Source: Larix kaempferi
Taxonomy: Eukaryota > Streptophyta > Pinopsida > Pinales > Pinaceae
Length of the DNA stretch: 64,000 nucleotides
Direction of reading: 5' to 3'
Assembly (NCBI GenBank): GCA_027924585.1
Contig: BSBM01000096.1
Span: forward strand, 2,232,001 to 2,296,000
How positions within the stretch are numbered: the stretch's first letter is position 1; every line of letters starts with the position of its first letter. A model generated the notes under the pieces. It worked only from the letters and a program-made list of their open reading frames with translations, had not been told where the DNA came from and made no database searches. A program made the translations under genes and the position numbers. Of the stretch, positions 34,501-45,600 are shown in pieces.

Positions 34501-34793
34501 ATGACATCAATGGTATCAACCTCCCTTGAGTCCATGGCACACACATTATGATAAGGTCTCGTTGTTTTTAGGCCCAATTGATCCATAACCCTTTTGGTCA
34601 TAACATTAGAAGAGGCTCCAGAGTCCGACATACAGTTGTGCAAAAGCATACCATTGACTAGCAAGGAGATGTAGAAAGGAGGGTGATCTTCGTTTTTAGG
34701 ATCCAAGCTATGCAAAATAACAGGATCATCTTCATGATTGACTAACTTTTTAAGCTTAGGTTCTTCTCTAGTCTTGCTAGGGGCTACTTTCAT
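34491..34793 (-). pseudogene. Element E aspartic protease, truncated
   Basis: Carries 'PPFYISLLVNGMLLHNC', the active site CMSDSGASSNVM and 'LGLKTTRPYHNVCAMDSREV', closely parallel to element A protease. The fold is cut off after 'MDSREV' at about 34510 where D gag sequence begins, leaving a short chance tail. Confidence 0.88.
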
Positions 34794-35850
34794 TTAGTCA
34801 ATTGGAGCCTTAGCTGTTTCTTGTTCAGGAGGATCTATTATCTTCATAAAATCTTCTCTTAAGCTTGGAATTTTGATAAGGTTAGTTACAGGAATAGGAA
34901 TCTTTGCAGAAGACAACCAATGAGCCAAATCAACATGAAACTTATCTGAGGTGGGAGGAGGTGTTACCTTAGGAATATCTTGATTTGAATTTGATGTTCC
35001 AACATTGTCCTTTCTTTGATGTGTTAAACCTTTAAACCTTGACATTTCTAGAATCTTCTCTGGTGGAGGCATCTCACCAAATTTATGGGTTGCTTTGTCC
35101 TTCTCTTGACTGTAATGTCTTGCTTGTTCCCAAGTTTCTTTGGAGATAGGGTGAGTTTGGCCAACAATGTTGATATATTCAGGCTGGTTTTCAGGCTCGC
35201 TTGATAATATGACACTACTACTGGCTTCTGAGTGATCTTGTTCAATTTTTGAATTGAAATACAACACATGTAGACTCTTCATGGAAATTATTGCATGTTC
35301 TACAGAAAGGAGGAACTTCTTCCAAAACTGCATTTGCAGCTTCCAAAGGATTTGGGGTCATTTGATCTTGAATGGGTGACCTTCTTTGATATTGAGGTCT
35401 AGGAGCATACTGTGGCTTAGGCACATATTGGCTTGAGACCTGGTTGGTTTGAGATCTTTCAATGACGATCAACCTGTTTTGTATGGCAGTCATGTTGGAA
35501 GCTTGAGTTGAAACATCTTTCAAGATTTGAGCAATTTCTTTCAAAGGTTCCTTTGAAGGATCCTTAGTCTCAGCATTAATGGCCTTTTATTTATTTTCAT
35601 TTTGCTTCATAGGAACATTTGCCCTAGTGAAACCAGGAAGGTGAGACTTGCCACAACTTAGCATGTTTCTATCAATCTTTTCAGCAATCTCCATGGCTTT
35701 TTTCAAATTGGTAGGCTCTTTATCAATCAATTGATATTTCAAGTCACCATCAAAGGCCTCCATGTAGTAAATGAGAAAGGAATTGTTAGGAGGCTTAATA
35801 TCAGCATGAAGTCTTGATACAATTTCATTAAATTTTGTAGATTTTGTGTG
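34794..35850 (-). pseudogene. Element E gag C-terminal part and linker
   Basis: From the right: a gag end ('TKFNEIVSRLHADIKPPNN', 'LIYYMEAFDGDLKYQL', 'AEKIDRNML'), a Gln/Pro/Tyr-rich stretch ('KPQYAPRPQYQRR'), a possible Cys/His box (FCRTCNNFHEESTC), and a linker ending in 'TNLIKIPSLREDFMKII', which corresponds to 'TKLMKIPSIKEQEEEFF' in element A. There is a frame change near 35260 and a stop at the protease junction. The N-terminal part of gag is missing at 35850. Confidence 0.8.
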
Positions 35851-36189
35851 TTTAAATCAGCTTGCTGGTTTATGTCAAGTTTTTATAGTTTTAATGCCCA
35901 ACAAAATTTCTCATACTGCTGGAAATAAATTATAAAATTTTCAGACAATTAAACATTCTGAAAAACACTTTAACAGGCAGAAAATAAATGCATATGCACT
36001 CTATGAAAATATTTCAGACTCAGAAATTTTTGGCCAATAGCCTTGGAAAAACCCCCACGGGGAAAACTAGTCAGAGAGAGAGTTTTAATTATTTCTTTAG
36101 GAATATTCAGTACAAAAATTTTACAGTCAAAATGTACTTATCTCAACCAGAAAAATTTCACACCCAGAATCTGCCTAAATTTCTGTGCA

Positions 36190-36540
36190 AGGCTGCTGCC
36201 TCGAATTCTGTGCCAAACACTGTCTCGATTTCTGTGCCAAATTGCCTGAATTTCCGTGCCAACCTCTGCCTCGTTTTCTGTGTCACCCTTTGCCTCGATT
36301 TCTGTGCCAAAACAGTCTTGATTTCTGTACAAAAAGTCTCGAAAACAGTGCAGAAAGTAGTCCGTACAGACTGTACGGACCTCAGAATCTGTGCAGAAAA
36401 ATATTCTGGAAAACCGTGCCCAGAATCAGCCTAGAAAACCGTGCCTTTCTCGGGAAATGTGCCCAGCAAAACTGCCTAGAAAACCGTGCCTGTCTCAGGA
36501 TTTGTGCCCAGCTGAGCTCCTCAGTTTCTGTGCCCAGAAT
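36190..36540. repeat. Short tandem repeats of TGCCTCGATTTCTGTGCC type
   Basis: At 36196-36320 a 24 bp unit (TGCCTCGATTTCTGTGCCAA and variants) recurs about five times. At 36430-36510 a 53 bp unit (GCCTAGAAAACCGTGCCT...TGTGCCCAG) occurs twice. GTGCC is the common core. Confidence 0.75.
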
Positions 36541-38124
36541 CATGCTGTACCTTCTCAATTTCTGTGCTGCTCTTTAATGCTCTCTAGAGCTGCCTCGAAA
36601 TGCGTGCCCTCTCTCCTTTCTCTCTACTCTCCACTGTCATCTCAAAAGTGATTCCTCTTTTGCCTCCCTTTTCTTTTTTGGTGAGAAACCCTAGGTGAGT
36701 GAGGGCCCATCCAAATCAATCGCTGAGATTAGCCAAGATGAATGGGTGAGATTAAATGCTCACATTTAATATTTAAAAAGAATTAAATTCACTCACTTAA
36801 ATTTTTACCAAAAGTGACTTTAAATTATTCAAATTACTTTCGGAAAATAAAAGGTGAATATCAGAAATTGACTGAGAACCAAGATCCTCAAGGATTTTTC
36901 GAGAAGCTAGCTGTAAGATCCCTATGCAGCTCTGAAGCCTTTCTTGATTAATTTTTTTGTTGAAGTATTTGGTTATGGAATTTCCTCCACACTTTGCATG
37001 GGTTTGTCATGTACCAATGTATACTTTGTTTACTGTAGATGTTGATTGTTCCTTGCTTGGTTTGTTATGAGTTTTGTTTTAGGCCCTCAATCAACATATA
37101 ATTCTCCCAAATAAACTTAATAATAAAACGTCAGTAAACTTAGCAGCACACACATGTAATATTTGCACCAGATTTATGAATGTATTCCTGTAGGTGACTA
37201 CCCCCGGAAAAAGTCATGTAACAGTATTTTGTAGGTATAATAAATACAAAGAATAGTAGTGCTGAGATGTACCTTCAGTTTCCATACCAATCAAGAATAC
37301 TGGCAGCCTCTTAAGGATAAATATCAGCTGAAGATGATCAATAAATGAGCAGACTTGTGACAGCAGTGAATGAGGAACCAGCACTCCAATACCTATGCTT
37401 TACGTAGGCAATGATAGACTTCTCTTCACTGATTAATGGCATCCTGAATACCTTTGTGACAAACAAATGTATGCGTCTGTAGCAACACCCAGTTTGTCCT
37501 CCTTTTAAAATGTACAGCAGCGAACTCCAACACTGAAGGCAGTTTGTATTAATGCAAGAGCGACTGTATCTGACTGGAGAAATGTCAGCTTGTAAAGGTA
37601 CAGTGACTCCCTTGCTTGTAAATGCTGAGATAAGATATCAGATCTGCCAAATGTCTAACCCCCAGTGCATATATGAAGGCGTTGGGACCGACTGTAGAAT
37701 GAGATGAAGATTTCCTGTAGCTTTCACTCACTGGAACAGTGGACAATTCTCTATGGGTACATGATTTGCTCCAATATCAAGATGGAAGAGAAAAACAAGA
37801 TAAATGTGCATTCCTCTCGGTTAGGAGACCTCTTCAAGGAGATTAACAGGAACCAATAGAACGGTCCCTTCAAAGACAATATACCAAGTGCGCCCTTTCC
37901 TCAATAGTGGGGAACTATAATAATTGATGGACAGCAGTAGTCTGGTGTAGACTTTCCTCAAAATCACCTTTAGCAAGGGTATATATCAGACTACTCGAAG
38001 TGTGCCCTCCTTCACACATTTGCTCATAGAAAATGCGCCCCTCTACACAATAGATGACTGCCAATACAGACCAATGCACCCTCTCTCAGATCGATGTGGA
38101 ACTAAGCCACAATGCATCCATGTT

Positions 38125-38220
38125 ACTGTAGTGTCCGTACGGATCACTGTAGCAGTAGTACGGGTAACTGTAGCAGTAGTACGGGTAACTGTAGCAGCAG
38201 TACGGATTACTGTAGCAGCT
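38125..38220. repeat. 21 bp tandem array (ACTGTAGCAGTAGTACGGGTA)
   Basis: Units start at 38125, 38146, 38167 and 38188 with a partial at 38209. The two central units are nearly identical. Open frames on both strands here result from the 21 bp period. Confidence 0.92.
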
Positions 38221-38636
38221 TCCAAAATTCATAAAATATTTGGATTCTTCAAACTGTCTCTACAGTGAGTTATTCTTTGAAGCTTGAATCCTCCATAAAC
38301 TAATCAAATGAACCCAAATGTGAATTCTGAAGTGAATCCAATGCTTGATTTGAGACTTCGTCAATCTTTCTTTTCTTTGAAGTATGATGATAGATCTAGG
38401 TAATCTATCCTTGGAGATGTCTAGGGCAGATAGATTTCGCTACCGAAGTCACCTTTTTGGCTAGGGCAATCGCCCTCAACCCTAAATGGCTCTCAAAGCT
38501 CTTAACACGAATCTCAATGATCAACAATAATAATAGATACCTAGTAACTCACTTTATCCTTCTTTTATAGCTTTGACATTGCATGCCCTAACTTTTGTAT
38601 ACCTAAGTTACTTTTCTCTTCTATTTTCCAGTTGAG

Positions 38637-38815
38637 TTGCATGCATCTCACTTGTTGCATGGATGCATGCTTGCATGCATCTCACTTTTTGCATGCATGC
38701 GTGGTTGCATGCATCTCTCTTTTGCATGCATGCATCTCACTTTTTGCATGCATCTCACTTTTGCATGCATGCATGCTTGCACGCTCTTGAGCTATGGCTT
38801 GCATGCTCTGCATGT
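38637..38815. repeat. GCATGC-rich tract
   Basis: More than ten GCATGC or TGCATGCA palindromes, many in units of TTTTGCATGCATCTCAC. TGCATG/CATGCA is the RY motif bound by B3-domain regulators of seed development, but here the density more likely reflects tandem expansion. Confidence 0.85.
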
Positions 38816-39065
38816 CATTTGTTCCAGTTTATCAAAACTGAACATTACACTAGCTTGCTTTTCTTCCTATGGTAAACCTTTTGAGGCTCGGGATGAATTG
38901 AAGCAAGCCTTGAGGATTCCTTCTTGAAAAATGCCTTGGAAAATTTGTTGACAGTGGAGTTGCCAGATGTTCTTAGCCAATTTAAAAAATTCACTACATA
39001 CATCAAACAAAGCAAAAACAAAAATGAAAACTCAAAAGTTGTATTCTGGGAATAAAAAGACTTTT

Positions 39066-39085
39066 CCCTGACAACGGCGCCGAAA
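39066..39085 (-). promoter_or_regulatory. Primer binding site of element E, tRNA-Asp-like
   Basis: On the minus strand the LTR end GGCAACA is followed by a short spacer and then CGGCGCCGTTGTCAGGGA, close to the tRNA-Asp complement TGGCGCCGTTGCCGGGGA. Confidence 0.8.
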
Positions 39086-42000
39086 TGTTGCCACCTGGTT
39101 TCACACCTGGGTAAACACAACAGAATTCTTCAAGCCATTGGTGTGGCCTTGGGGGCAAGCCAGAGTCAAGTGCTGTCACTTGAAACTCGACTCCTCCGTC
39201 TAGGCTTACTCCTAGCGAAGCCAAGGGGGGTGGACCCTAAAAAGTAAAAAAAATAAAACTAGGTGTTTAATCTATGAAAAACAAAACAACCTATCTAGGA
39301 GTTATAAATTTTTGTAAACACAAGAACAATGCACTATATATATAAAGAAATATCATTCATCACTCAACATCATCATCATTGTCATTTTAAAACATCCATC
39401 ATCATTGAAATATAAATAACTAGACCAGTGCTGATAAATGGAGTCAGAAATAAAGTGCTTGAAACTGAAATGACAATGTTGTGCAATTGTTCTTGGTTAG
39501 TTTGATTATTAATGTGGTAATGGATTTTTTTATTAAGGCTGGGGATTCCTAATATACCAAAAGGTACTGGGAATATGTCTAGAATTCAACAAGGTGGCTT
39601 CTCACTCAGACATGTGGGCTGGATCAGAGTCTCTCGGAGGTGTTCAACACTATACCAAACGAGGGTATAGTTTAACGGTTTCCCAGAGGTCACTACCCAG
39701 TGGTTCCCGCGTCCTTTGAGAAATTTGCCCACCAAAGTTGAATAATCGTTTGTGCCGGATTTTCACAAATAGGTGGTTTATTGGGGTGTGTTTGATTCTA
39801 TTACTAGTCACTTATTCTTTTTTTGGTGTGATCAACATGTTCAGACTGAGCTGCAGTGACCACAGAGCATACGAGGAAAAAGCCTTGTAAATTTTAAGTT
39901 TTTATTAACACAAATTTTACTTTTTTAAAGCCCCAAGAGTCTCTTTTCGGGCAAGCCCTTATCCTGAAACCTTACTTTGGGAAAGCAAGGGGGTGCTTTG
40001 GATTGTAAAAAAGTGAAAAATTGTAAAAAATAAAGAAAAACTAGGTCCTGAGTGAATTCGTGGCCCGCCAATGGAACAGACCAATGAGGTTAATTTTAAG
40101 CCCTAGTTGATTTTTATTAATTGCCGAAAAGAAAAAGCTAAACTAAAAAATTCACGCCACGAAAAAGAGTCGGCATAGTTCCCCCCTGAGGGGATGGGGT
40201 GTGGGCGCTGGTTAGCCCACTTGCTCTCGTTTAATATTTCGTTACAATGCAATATAGAAGTGCCCCAGTCTTTTAAAATGACTTGGTGGCTTACAATAAC
40301 AGAAGGGAAGAGTATCCAGTTTGAGAAAATATAGTATATGGTGCTTCGGATGGCCTGAATCTTCAAAATTTGGCCATCTCCTCCTACTTGTTCATCAATT
40401 ACTGCAAACCATCAAGCAAACGTTAGTAAAAGATGGCCCAAAACACTTTAAGAGTGTGTTTGGGTCACCTACAAAAAACCCAAAAAATTCTAAATAAAAA
40501 AACTAAGTAAAATGCCTAAAAATGAACTAAGTGAGACAAGTTGTGGGGCTTGTCTCCTTAGGATCTTTGCACACTCATAAAAAGCTGCAAATTTAAGCTC
40601 TTTCGATCAACCAGATAAACTTTTCAAATCAGATCTAAGCACTACTTTTCAAAAATTTTAAAATTTAACAATTTTTTGACAATCTTGAAAAATGAAATGC
40701 TTTACCAATGAAGAGATCTAATCTATGAAAGATGAATACTTTGTAAATGAAATAGACTAGACTTCCAAGAGTAATATTTCAGAATTTAAACTTCAAATGC
40801 AAATGACTATTACTCTTTGTTTGTAACCAGTAACCAAAGAAAAAGTGTGAAGTAGAAGAAGAGGAGATATGGAGAGTTTTTATTATTTTATCAATTTTTC
40901 CTTTGAAGAAGCCTTGGATCCTTCTTGGTGGTGTGCTGAGGGACTATATCTGCAAGAGGAGTTAGTGTAATGAAAGAAGCAAACAAGATCTTCCACCCAT
41001 CTACTTGAAGCAACCTGCAAATCACATCTAAATCAGAAATGAAACATCTAAATCAGATCTCTACTTATGCATAGATAAAAGATTAAACAGGAAACAAATT
41101 ATTTAATCCTCCCTTATAAATCAATACTGATTCTTCCCAAAGCTAGATTTGATACAAAGAGAAACAGATAGCTTAATTACAAGTTACCTCAGTTAAAATC
41201 AAGACATTCATCCACTCATAGCATGCCCAACACCAAGACTGACCTCCAAAGTCTCTTTATTTTCATTAACAAAAGCAAATTACATTGGCACTCTTACTCC
41301 CAAACTCCAACTAACCCAAAATGGGGGAGAGCTTGCCAATTTATAGAACAAATGAAGAAGGGAGGGCGCACTTGGTGAGGAGAGGATGGGGAATGGGTGG
41401 CATAACTCTTGGAGAAATTCGTGGCCCCAAATGGGGCTGCAAACTCCCTCTTACATGCTGCCATAACGCAGCCAACATTCAGCCACCAAATCAGCTGCCA
41501 ATTCCACACGTGGGGGGCCCCCTCTCTTGGGAATCGCACCCACCTTAAGAGGGAATGCGCCCTCCCTAAGTGGGGTGTCATTCCCACTATTTGGGCTGGC
41601 TGCCAAAACTCTTTGCAAATCAGCCCAAATTACTCCTAAAACAATGCTGACATATTTTTGACCTCAAATCCCCAAAAATTTGGAGTTTATTTTTTTATGA
41701 TTTTTTATTTTTTATTTTATTTTTTCTCTCTATTTTTCACTTTTTGGGGATTTTTTGCCATAAGTGAAAAATAAATGGGTCTAAGACTATAGAAAGTGGG
41801 TTTTGGGGTATGGTGGGTGCTTTGAGTTAGAAAACGGGCACCCCCATGTCAAAAAAGACCCATAGACCACACTTTTACGCCTTTTACAAAAAAATTAATT
41901 AAACCATTAAAAAATGGCTTGAAAACACGGAAAAACTTTTTTTACCAAAACTTAAAAAAAACCTAGGGGGACCTAGCACATGTCCATACAACTCAAAATA

Positions 42001-42758
42001 ATGCCTAGCATGTTCATATACATTGACCCATGGACTTTAATAACCCCCTAAGGCCCGTTAACCTCACCAAGCATTCCAGTTTTGGAGGAGCAAGAGAAAA
42101 ACTCAAAAATTATGTTATGCACGAATGCAAGACATAATTAATAAGTGAAAAAACTCCTTGGAATACCCGACTTAGTCAAAAAGTCCTAGGGAACCAAGTC
42201 CTTTACAAAAATATCATGCTAGTACATTTTATTACAAACCCCCCAGGGCATGGACATGTGGAAAACAAATTTAAAAGGGGGCCCTTAAAAAGGCTTGATG
42301 GACATCAAATCACTGAATACGAACATGTGACATGTTCAACTTTGCCCGCACATGTCCATACAACTCAAAATAATGCCTAGCACATTCATAGACATTGACC
42401 CATGGACTTTAATAACCCCCTAAGGCCCGTTAACCTCACCAAGCATTCCAGCTTTGGAGGAGCAGGAGAAAAACTCAAAAATTATGTTATGCACGAATGC
42501 AAGACATAATTAATAAGTGAAAAAACTCCTTGGAATACCTGACTTAGTCAAAAAATCCTAGGGAACCGAGTCCTTTACAAAAATACCATGCAAGTATATT
42601 TTATTACAAACCCCGCAGGGCATGGACACGTGGAAAAAAAATTAAAAAGGGGGCCCTTAAAAAGGCTTGATGGACATCAAATCATTGAATACGAACATGT
42701 GAAATGTTCAACTTTGCCCGCTCACTTGATAGTCCAACCAAGTACAACTTAGTTGGCA
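39086..42758 (-). repeat. Element E 5' LTR (~3.7 kb)
   Basis: Starts TGTTGCCACC on the plus strand next to the primer site. It carries no genes. It includes an exact-length tandem duplication of 372 bp at its outer end. The outer boundary is set by where D gag resumes (about 42759), with terminal ...TTGGCA; this is approximate. No second LTR is present for comparison. Confidence 0.6.
41977..42720. repeat. 372 bp tandem duplication in LTR E
   Basis: Copies 41977-42348 and 42349-42720 start CACATGTCCATACAACTC and end CAACTTTGCCCG. They differ at only scattered positions. Confidence 0.95.
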
Positions 42759-43400
42759 ATATGTCGCAAGTCTTGTCTCTTCTTGAGTGCAATCTGCCCA
42801 TAATCTGTCAAACTTGGGCAACTTTGTTCGTCCACTGAGACTCTGAATAAATGATTCCCAAGAAGGTAGGAGACCATTAAGGGTTGACATAACAAGTTCT
42901 TTTTCTTCAATTGCTTCTCCAATAGTGCTTAACTGATCTCTGAGTTCCGAGACCTTCATGAAATAGGTAGCAATTGAATTTGACCTTGACATCTTGAGAT
43001 TTGAGAGTTGTTTTCTCAAGGCAAGGGCACGGTTGATACTGCTATTTTCGAACAACTTCTTCAAGACTTTAAACATCTTCCTGGATGCCTTTTTTTGAGA
43101 AATTTGAGGAACCAAGTGGTCTCTTACTGAATCTACCAAGATCCTTCTTGCCCTAGCATCATTCTTTCTCCACTGGTTCTTTCCTGTTTCTTCTTCTGGT
43201 TTTGGAACCTTCTCAATTACAAACTTTAATAGGTCATTTTATTCAAGAATTAGAAGAACTCTAGGCTTCCAAGAGCTAAAGTTGGAAGCCCCATCCAACC
43301 TATCCTCAACCTTCATGCCAATCGTCTTGACTACAACTGGATCAGAAACCCAAGCAGGAGCTAGGTCAATTTTGAAGTTGGGATTCTTGGAAAACTGATT
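42759..43400 (-). pseudogene. Element D gag N-terminal half
   Basis: UBN2-type copia gag. Order on the minus strand: 'DPVVVKTIGMKVEDRLDGA', 'NFSSWKPRVLLILE', a stop at about 43236, 'LLKFVIEKVPKPEEE', 'DARARRILVDSVRDHLVPQI', 'RALALRKQLSNLKMSR', 'YFMKVSELRDQLSTIGE', 'ELVMSTLNGLLPSWESFIQ' and 'DRLWADCTQEETRLAT', after which element E sequence begins. The C-terminal half lies at 34149-34500. The start codon is not certain; upstream 43400-43830 is leader with repeated 'AAACCCTAGTTTCCGG' segments. Confidence 0.88.
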
Positions 43401-43830
43401 CTATAGGGAGATGCACCTTATCAAGGCGAGTAGAATACCCCTTCTTTTCTCTCAGATCTATGGACATAACAACCCAAAACTGGAAACCCTAGTTTCCGGA
43501 TTCCGTCAGAGAATAGGTCAAAAATGAAAATTTTCGGATTTGAAATATGCTTCCACAGATAGTTGCACCCTACCAAGGCGAGTTGAGGAGAGGTAAAATC
43601 GAACCAAATCTGTGGATAGAAGGGTTAGAACCTTGAAACCCTAATTTCTGCAGAAACTGCAGCAGCTGCAGAATTAGGTCAAAATTGAAAATTCTTAGAA
43701 CTGAAATTTTCTTTCACCAAAAGATGCGCCTTCCCTAGGGAGAAATTCCCAATGCTCTTTTCAAGCCAAATTGATAAGGGAAGGCTCCGAAATATGAAAC
43801 CCTAGTTTCCGGTAATGGCTTCTTTTAGCA

Positions 43831-43844
43831 CTGCTCTGAAACCA
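43831..43844 (-). promoter_or_regulatory. Primer binding site of element D
   Basis: Minus strand TGGTTTCAGAGCAG, one base from the standard TGGTATCAGAGC initiator-Met primer site, directly abutting the LTR end ...ATCTAACA. Confidence 0.85.
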
Positions 43845-44418
43845 TGTTAGATTTTATACAATTCTAGCACTATAATTTAATTGCAGATAAAACAACAGGA
43901 TCACTAAAAAAATAACCAAGCACAAAAACAATAGACACACGGTTTTATCCTAGGAAATCCAATAGGGAGAAAACCCAACAACCTTCATATAGAGATAATC
44001 ATTTCAGAGATCAGAGTACAGATACAAGAGAGAGAAAGAAAAACTTTTCTAAGTATAGATGCCCCAAAAATACTTCTCCTAGCTGCTGCTGCGAACTTCT
44101 CTCTCTCCTTTAGCGAACTTGCTTGAGATGAATAAATGACCAAATGAGGCATTCGACCTATCTATTTATACACATGAAAAAGTGACTTTTTCCCTTACTA
44201 GGCCTACTTGTCTAATTGATAGGGCTGACTTGTCTTGGGGGAAGATAAAATAACATTTAATAAATCTTTTCTTTGTATGATTTCACCCCAAGGTTTACAT
44301 TGATTCTTTCAAGGGTTTTACATTATCAAATACATTAATATCTTCTCCCGTAGGAGGTACAATAACAATATAATAAAATACAATAAGAATAACTTCCGAA
44401 GTTGCACTATTTCCAACA
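43845..44418 (-). repeat. Element D 5' LTR
   Basis: 574 bp, TGTTAGATTT to ...TTTCCAACA on the plus strand. Minus-strand TATAAATAG at 44162-44171 is the probable promoter TATA box. Partner of 31142-31586. Confidence 0.88.
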
Positions 44419-44759
44419 GTCACTTGCTCAATAAAGCAAGTAGCTAGAGAGGAAATTTGGATGACCCCTACATGCTTGACACCTGGCCTATGTAGAAGTA
44501 TCTGTCCGAGCTACAATCATCAACACTCCCTCTTAGTGAGGAAGGTACTTCTCAAAGAGCCACTTAGAACTAGTTCTCCCTCTGACCCTGCTGGTCAGCT
44601 GGTTCTCGATCACTGGAATTCATGGAATCGATAACACTACACAATAGTGCCAAGAAGTTTGAAAACTTCATCAAAGGCCTACTCTCCCTCAATGTGCTCC
44701 TAGGAGCCTATTCCTGCTCCTGAGCATCCATCAATGTCATCTCGTACCAATGTCATCTT
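44419..44759. other. Remnant flanking element D
   Basis: About 340 bases without a gene. At 44522-44560 a copia-type polypurine context (CACTCCCTCTTAGTGAGGAA) resembles that next to the 3' LTR of D, so this is probably the 3' untranslated end of another minus-strand copia element into which D inserted. Confidence 0.45.
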
Positions 44760-45600
44760 GGTTCACAAGCCAATCTAATAGCAGAAGACTTGGTAAGTAA
44801 GCTTGGATTGGAAGTTCATGATCATCGTAGCCCCTACCCATTGGGATGGGAAAATAAGGATGCAGAACTTAAGGTCACAAAACAGTGCAAGATTAAATTT
44901 GTTATAAGTGCAGATTATATTGATGAAGTGGAGATAGATGTAGTACCACTTGATGTTTGTGGTGTAGTGTTTGGAAGCCCCTATATGTAAATGAGGGATG
45001 CAATCTTCACGAGGAGAACAAACCAATACTGCTTGATGAAGGATGGGAAATGTTTCATCATCAATGCACACAAAGGTAATTCAAAGATCTATCTAGTGAA
45101 TGTGAACCAAGCCAAGAAGTTGATAAATTCAAGTAGAAAGTTTGTATTGCTTTTCTCAAGACGTAATCTGCAAGAAGGTGAATCGTTGTAAAGGCATCTT
45201 CGGAGGGATGTACTAAAGAGCACAAACACCAGTTGGAGAAGCTTTTGCGGGCATATAGAGAAGTGTTCTAGGAGCCTAAAGTGCTACCTCCTAAGATTGA
45301 AGTGGAGCATGAGATACAACTATTGCCTAAATCTCCATCCTCAAACATTGGATTGTACAAACCGTTTGTTTTGGAAGTGGAAGAAGTGAAGAAATTGTTG
45401 CAGCAAATGTTGGAGCAAGGAGCAATCCGACCAAGCACCTCACCTTGTGGGTCACCTATCATCATAGTACCCAAGAAGAATGAGACTTGGAGGATGTGCA
45501 TTGACTACAAAGCTCTGATTAAGATCACCCTCAACAATGAAAACCTTCTCCCTAGGATTGATGATTTACAAATTACTTTATCAAGAATGAAAAAGAATCA
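44760..45600 (+). pseudogene. Ty3/gypsy protease-RT fragment
   Basis: Starts inside the protease at 'GSQANLIAEDLVSKLGLE', then 'PYPLGWENKDAELKVTKQC', 'ADYIDEVEIDVVPLDVCG' and 'VVFGSPYM', a stop at 44988-44990 and 'RDAIFTRRTNQY'. A further stop and frame change near 45190 precede 'LLRAYREVF', 'HEIQLLPKSPSSNIGLYK' and the first RT blocks ('LEQGAIRPSTSPCGSPII', 'WRMCIDYKALIKITLNN'). It ends before the first catalytic Asp of RT; the rest of pol is deleted. It may belong to the element whose 3' LTR is at 47118. Confidence 0.88.

Larger units (their letters stand above)
35851..39065. other. Non-coding stretch inside element E with several short tandem arrays
   Basis: About 3.2 kb between the broken gag start and the primer site. 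It replaces the N-terminal gag codons, so it is either an inserted element (possibly another LTR whose ends I could not fix) or a rearranged leader. It holds a 24 bp Cys-codon-rich array (36190-36320), related 53 bp units (36400-36510), a 21 bp array (38125-38220) and a GCATGC-rich tract (38637-38815). No motif-bearing gene seen. A minus-strand open stretch at 38845-39120 lies next to the primer site and is unrecognised. Confidence 0.5.
34510..42758 (-). mobile_element. Element E: gag-protease-only gypsy-type element with long LTR, inserted in gag of D
   Basis: Minus-strand. 5' LTR about 39086-42758, primer site 39066-39085 (tRNA-Asp-like), protease at 34491-34793 and gag to about 35850. The protease stops abruptly against D gag near 34510, and no 3' LTR is present on that side, so E is 3'-truncated. 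Both halves of D gag at its edges show it lies inside D. Right edge is uncertain by some bases because no target duplication is seen. Confidence 0.72.
31142..44418 (-). mobile_element. Element D: copia-type, gag-only, split by element E
   Basis: Minus-strand element with 5' LTR 43845-44418, initiator-Met-like primer site 43831-43844, gag in two pieces (N-terminal half before E, zinc-knuckle end at 34249-34494), a long 3' untranslated region with tandem arrays, a polypurine tract at 31587-31597 and a 3' LTR at 31142-31586 that lacks its last ~130 bases. No protease, integrase or RT is recognisable between gag and the 3' LTR. Confidence 0.78.

Noticed and set aside
35988-36577. Cysteine-rich open frames resembling a secreted peptide
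   Set aside because: The Cys pattern comes from a 24 bp DNA repeat and overlapping frames are equally open; no signal peptide.
42708-43139. C-terminal 18 residues of D gag open frame as real gag
   Set aside because: After 'EETRLAT' the frame runs into LTR E sequence; the true continuation is at 34490.
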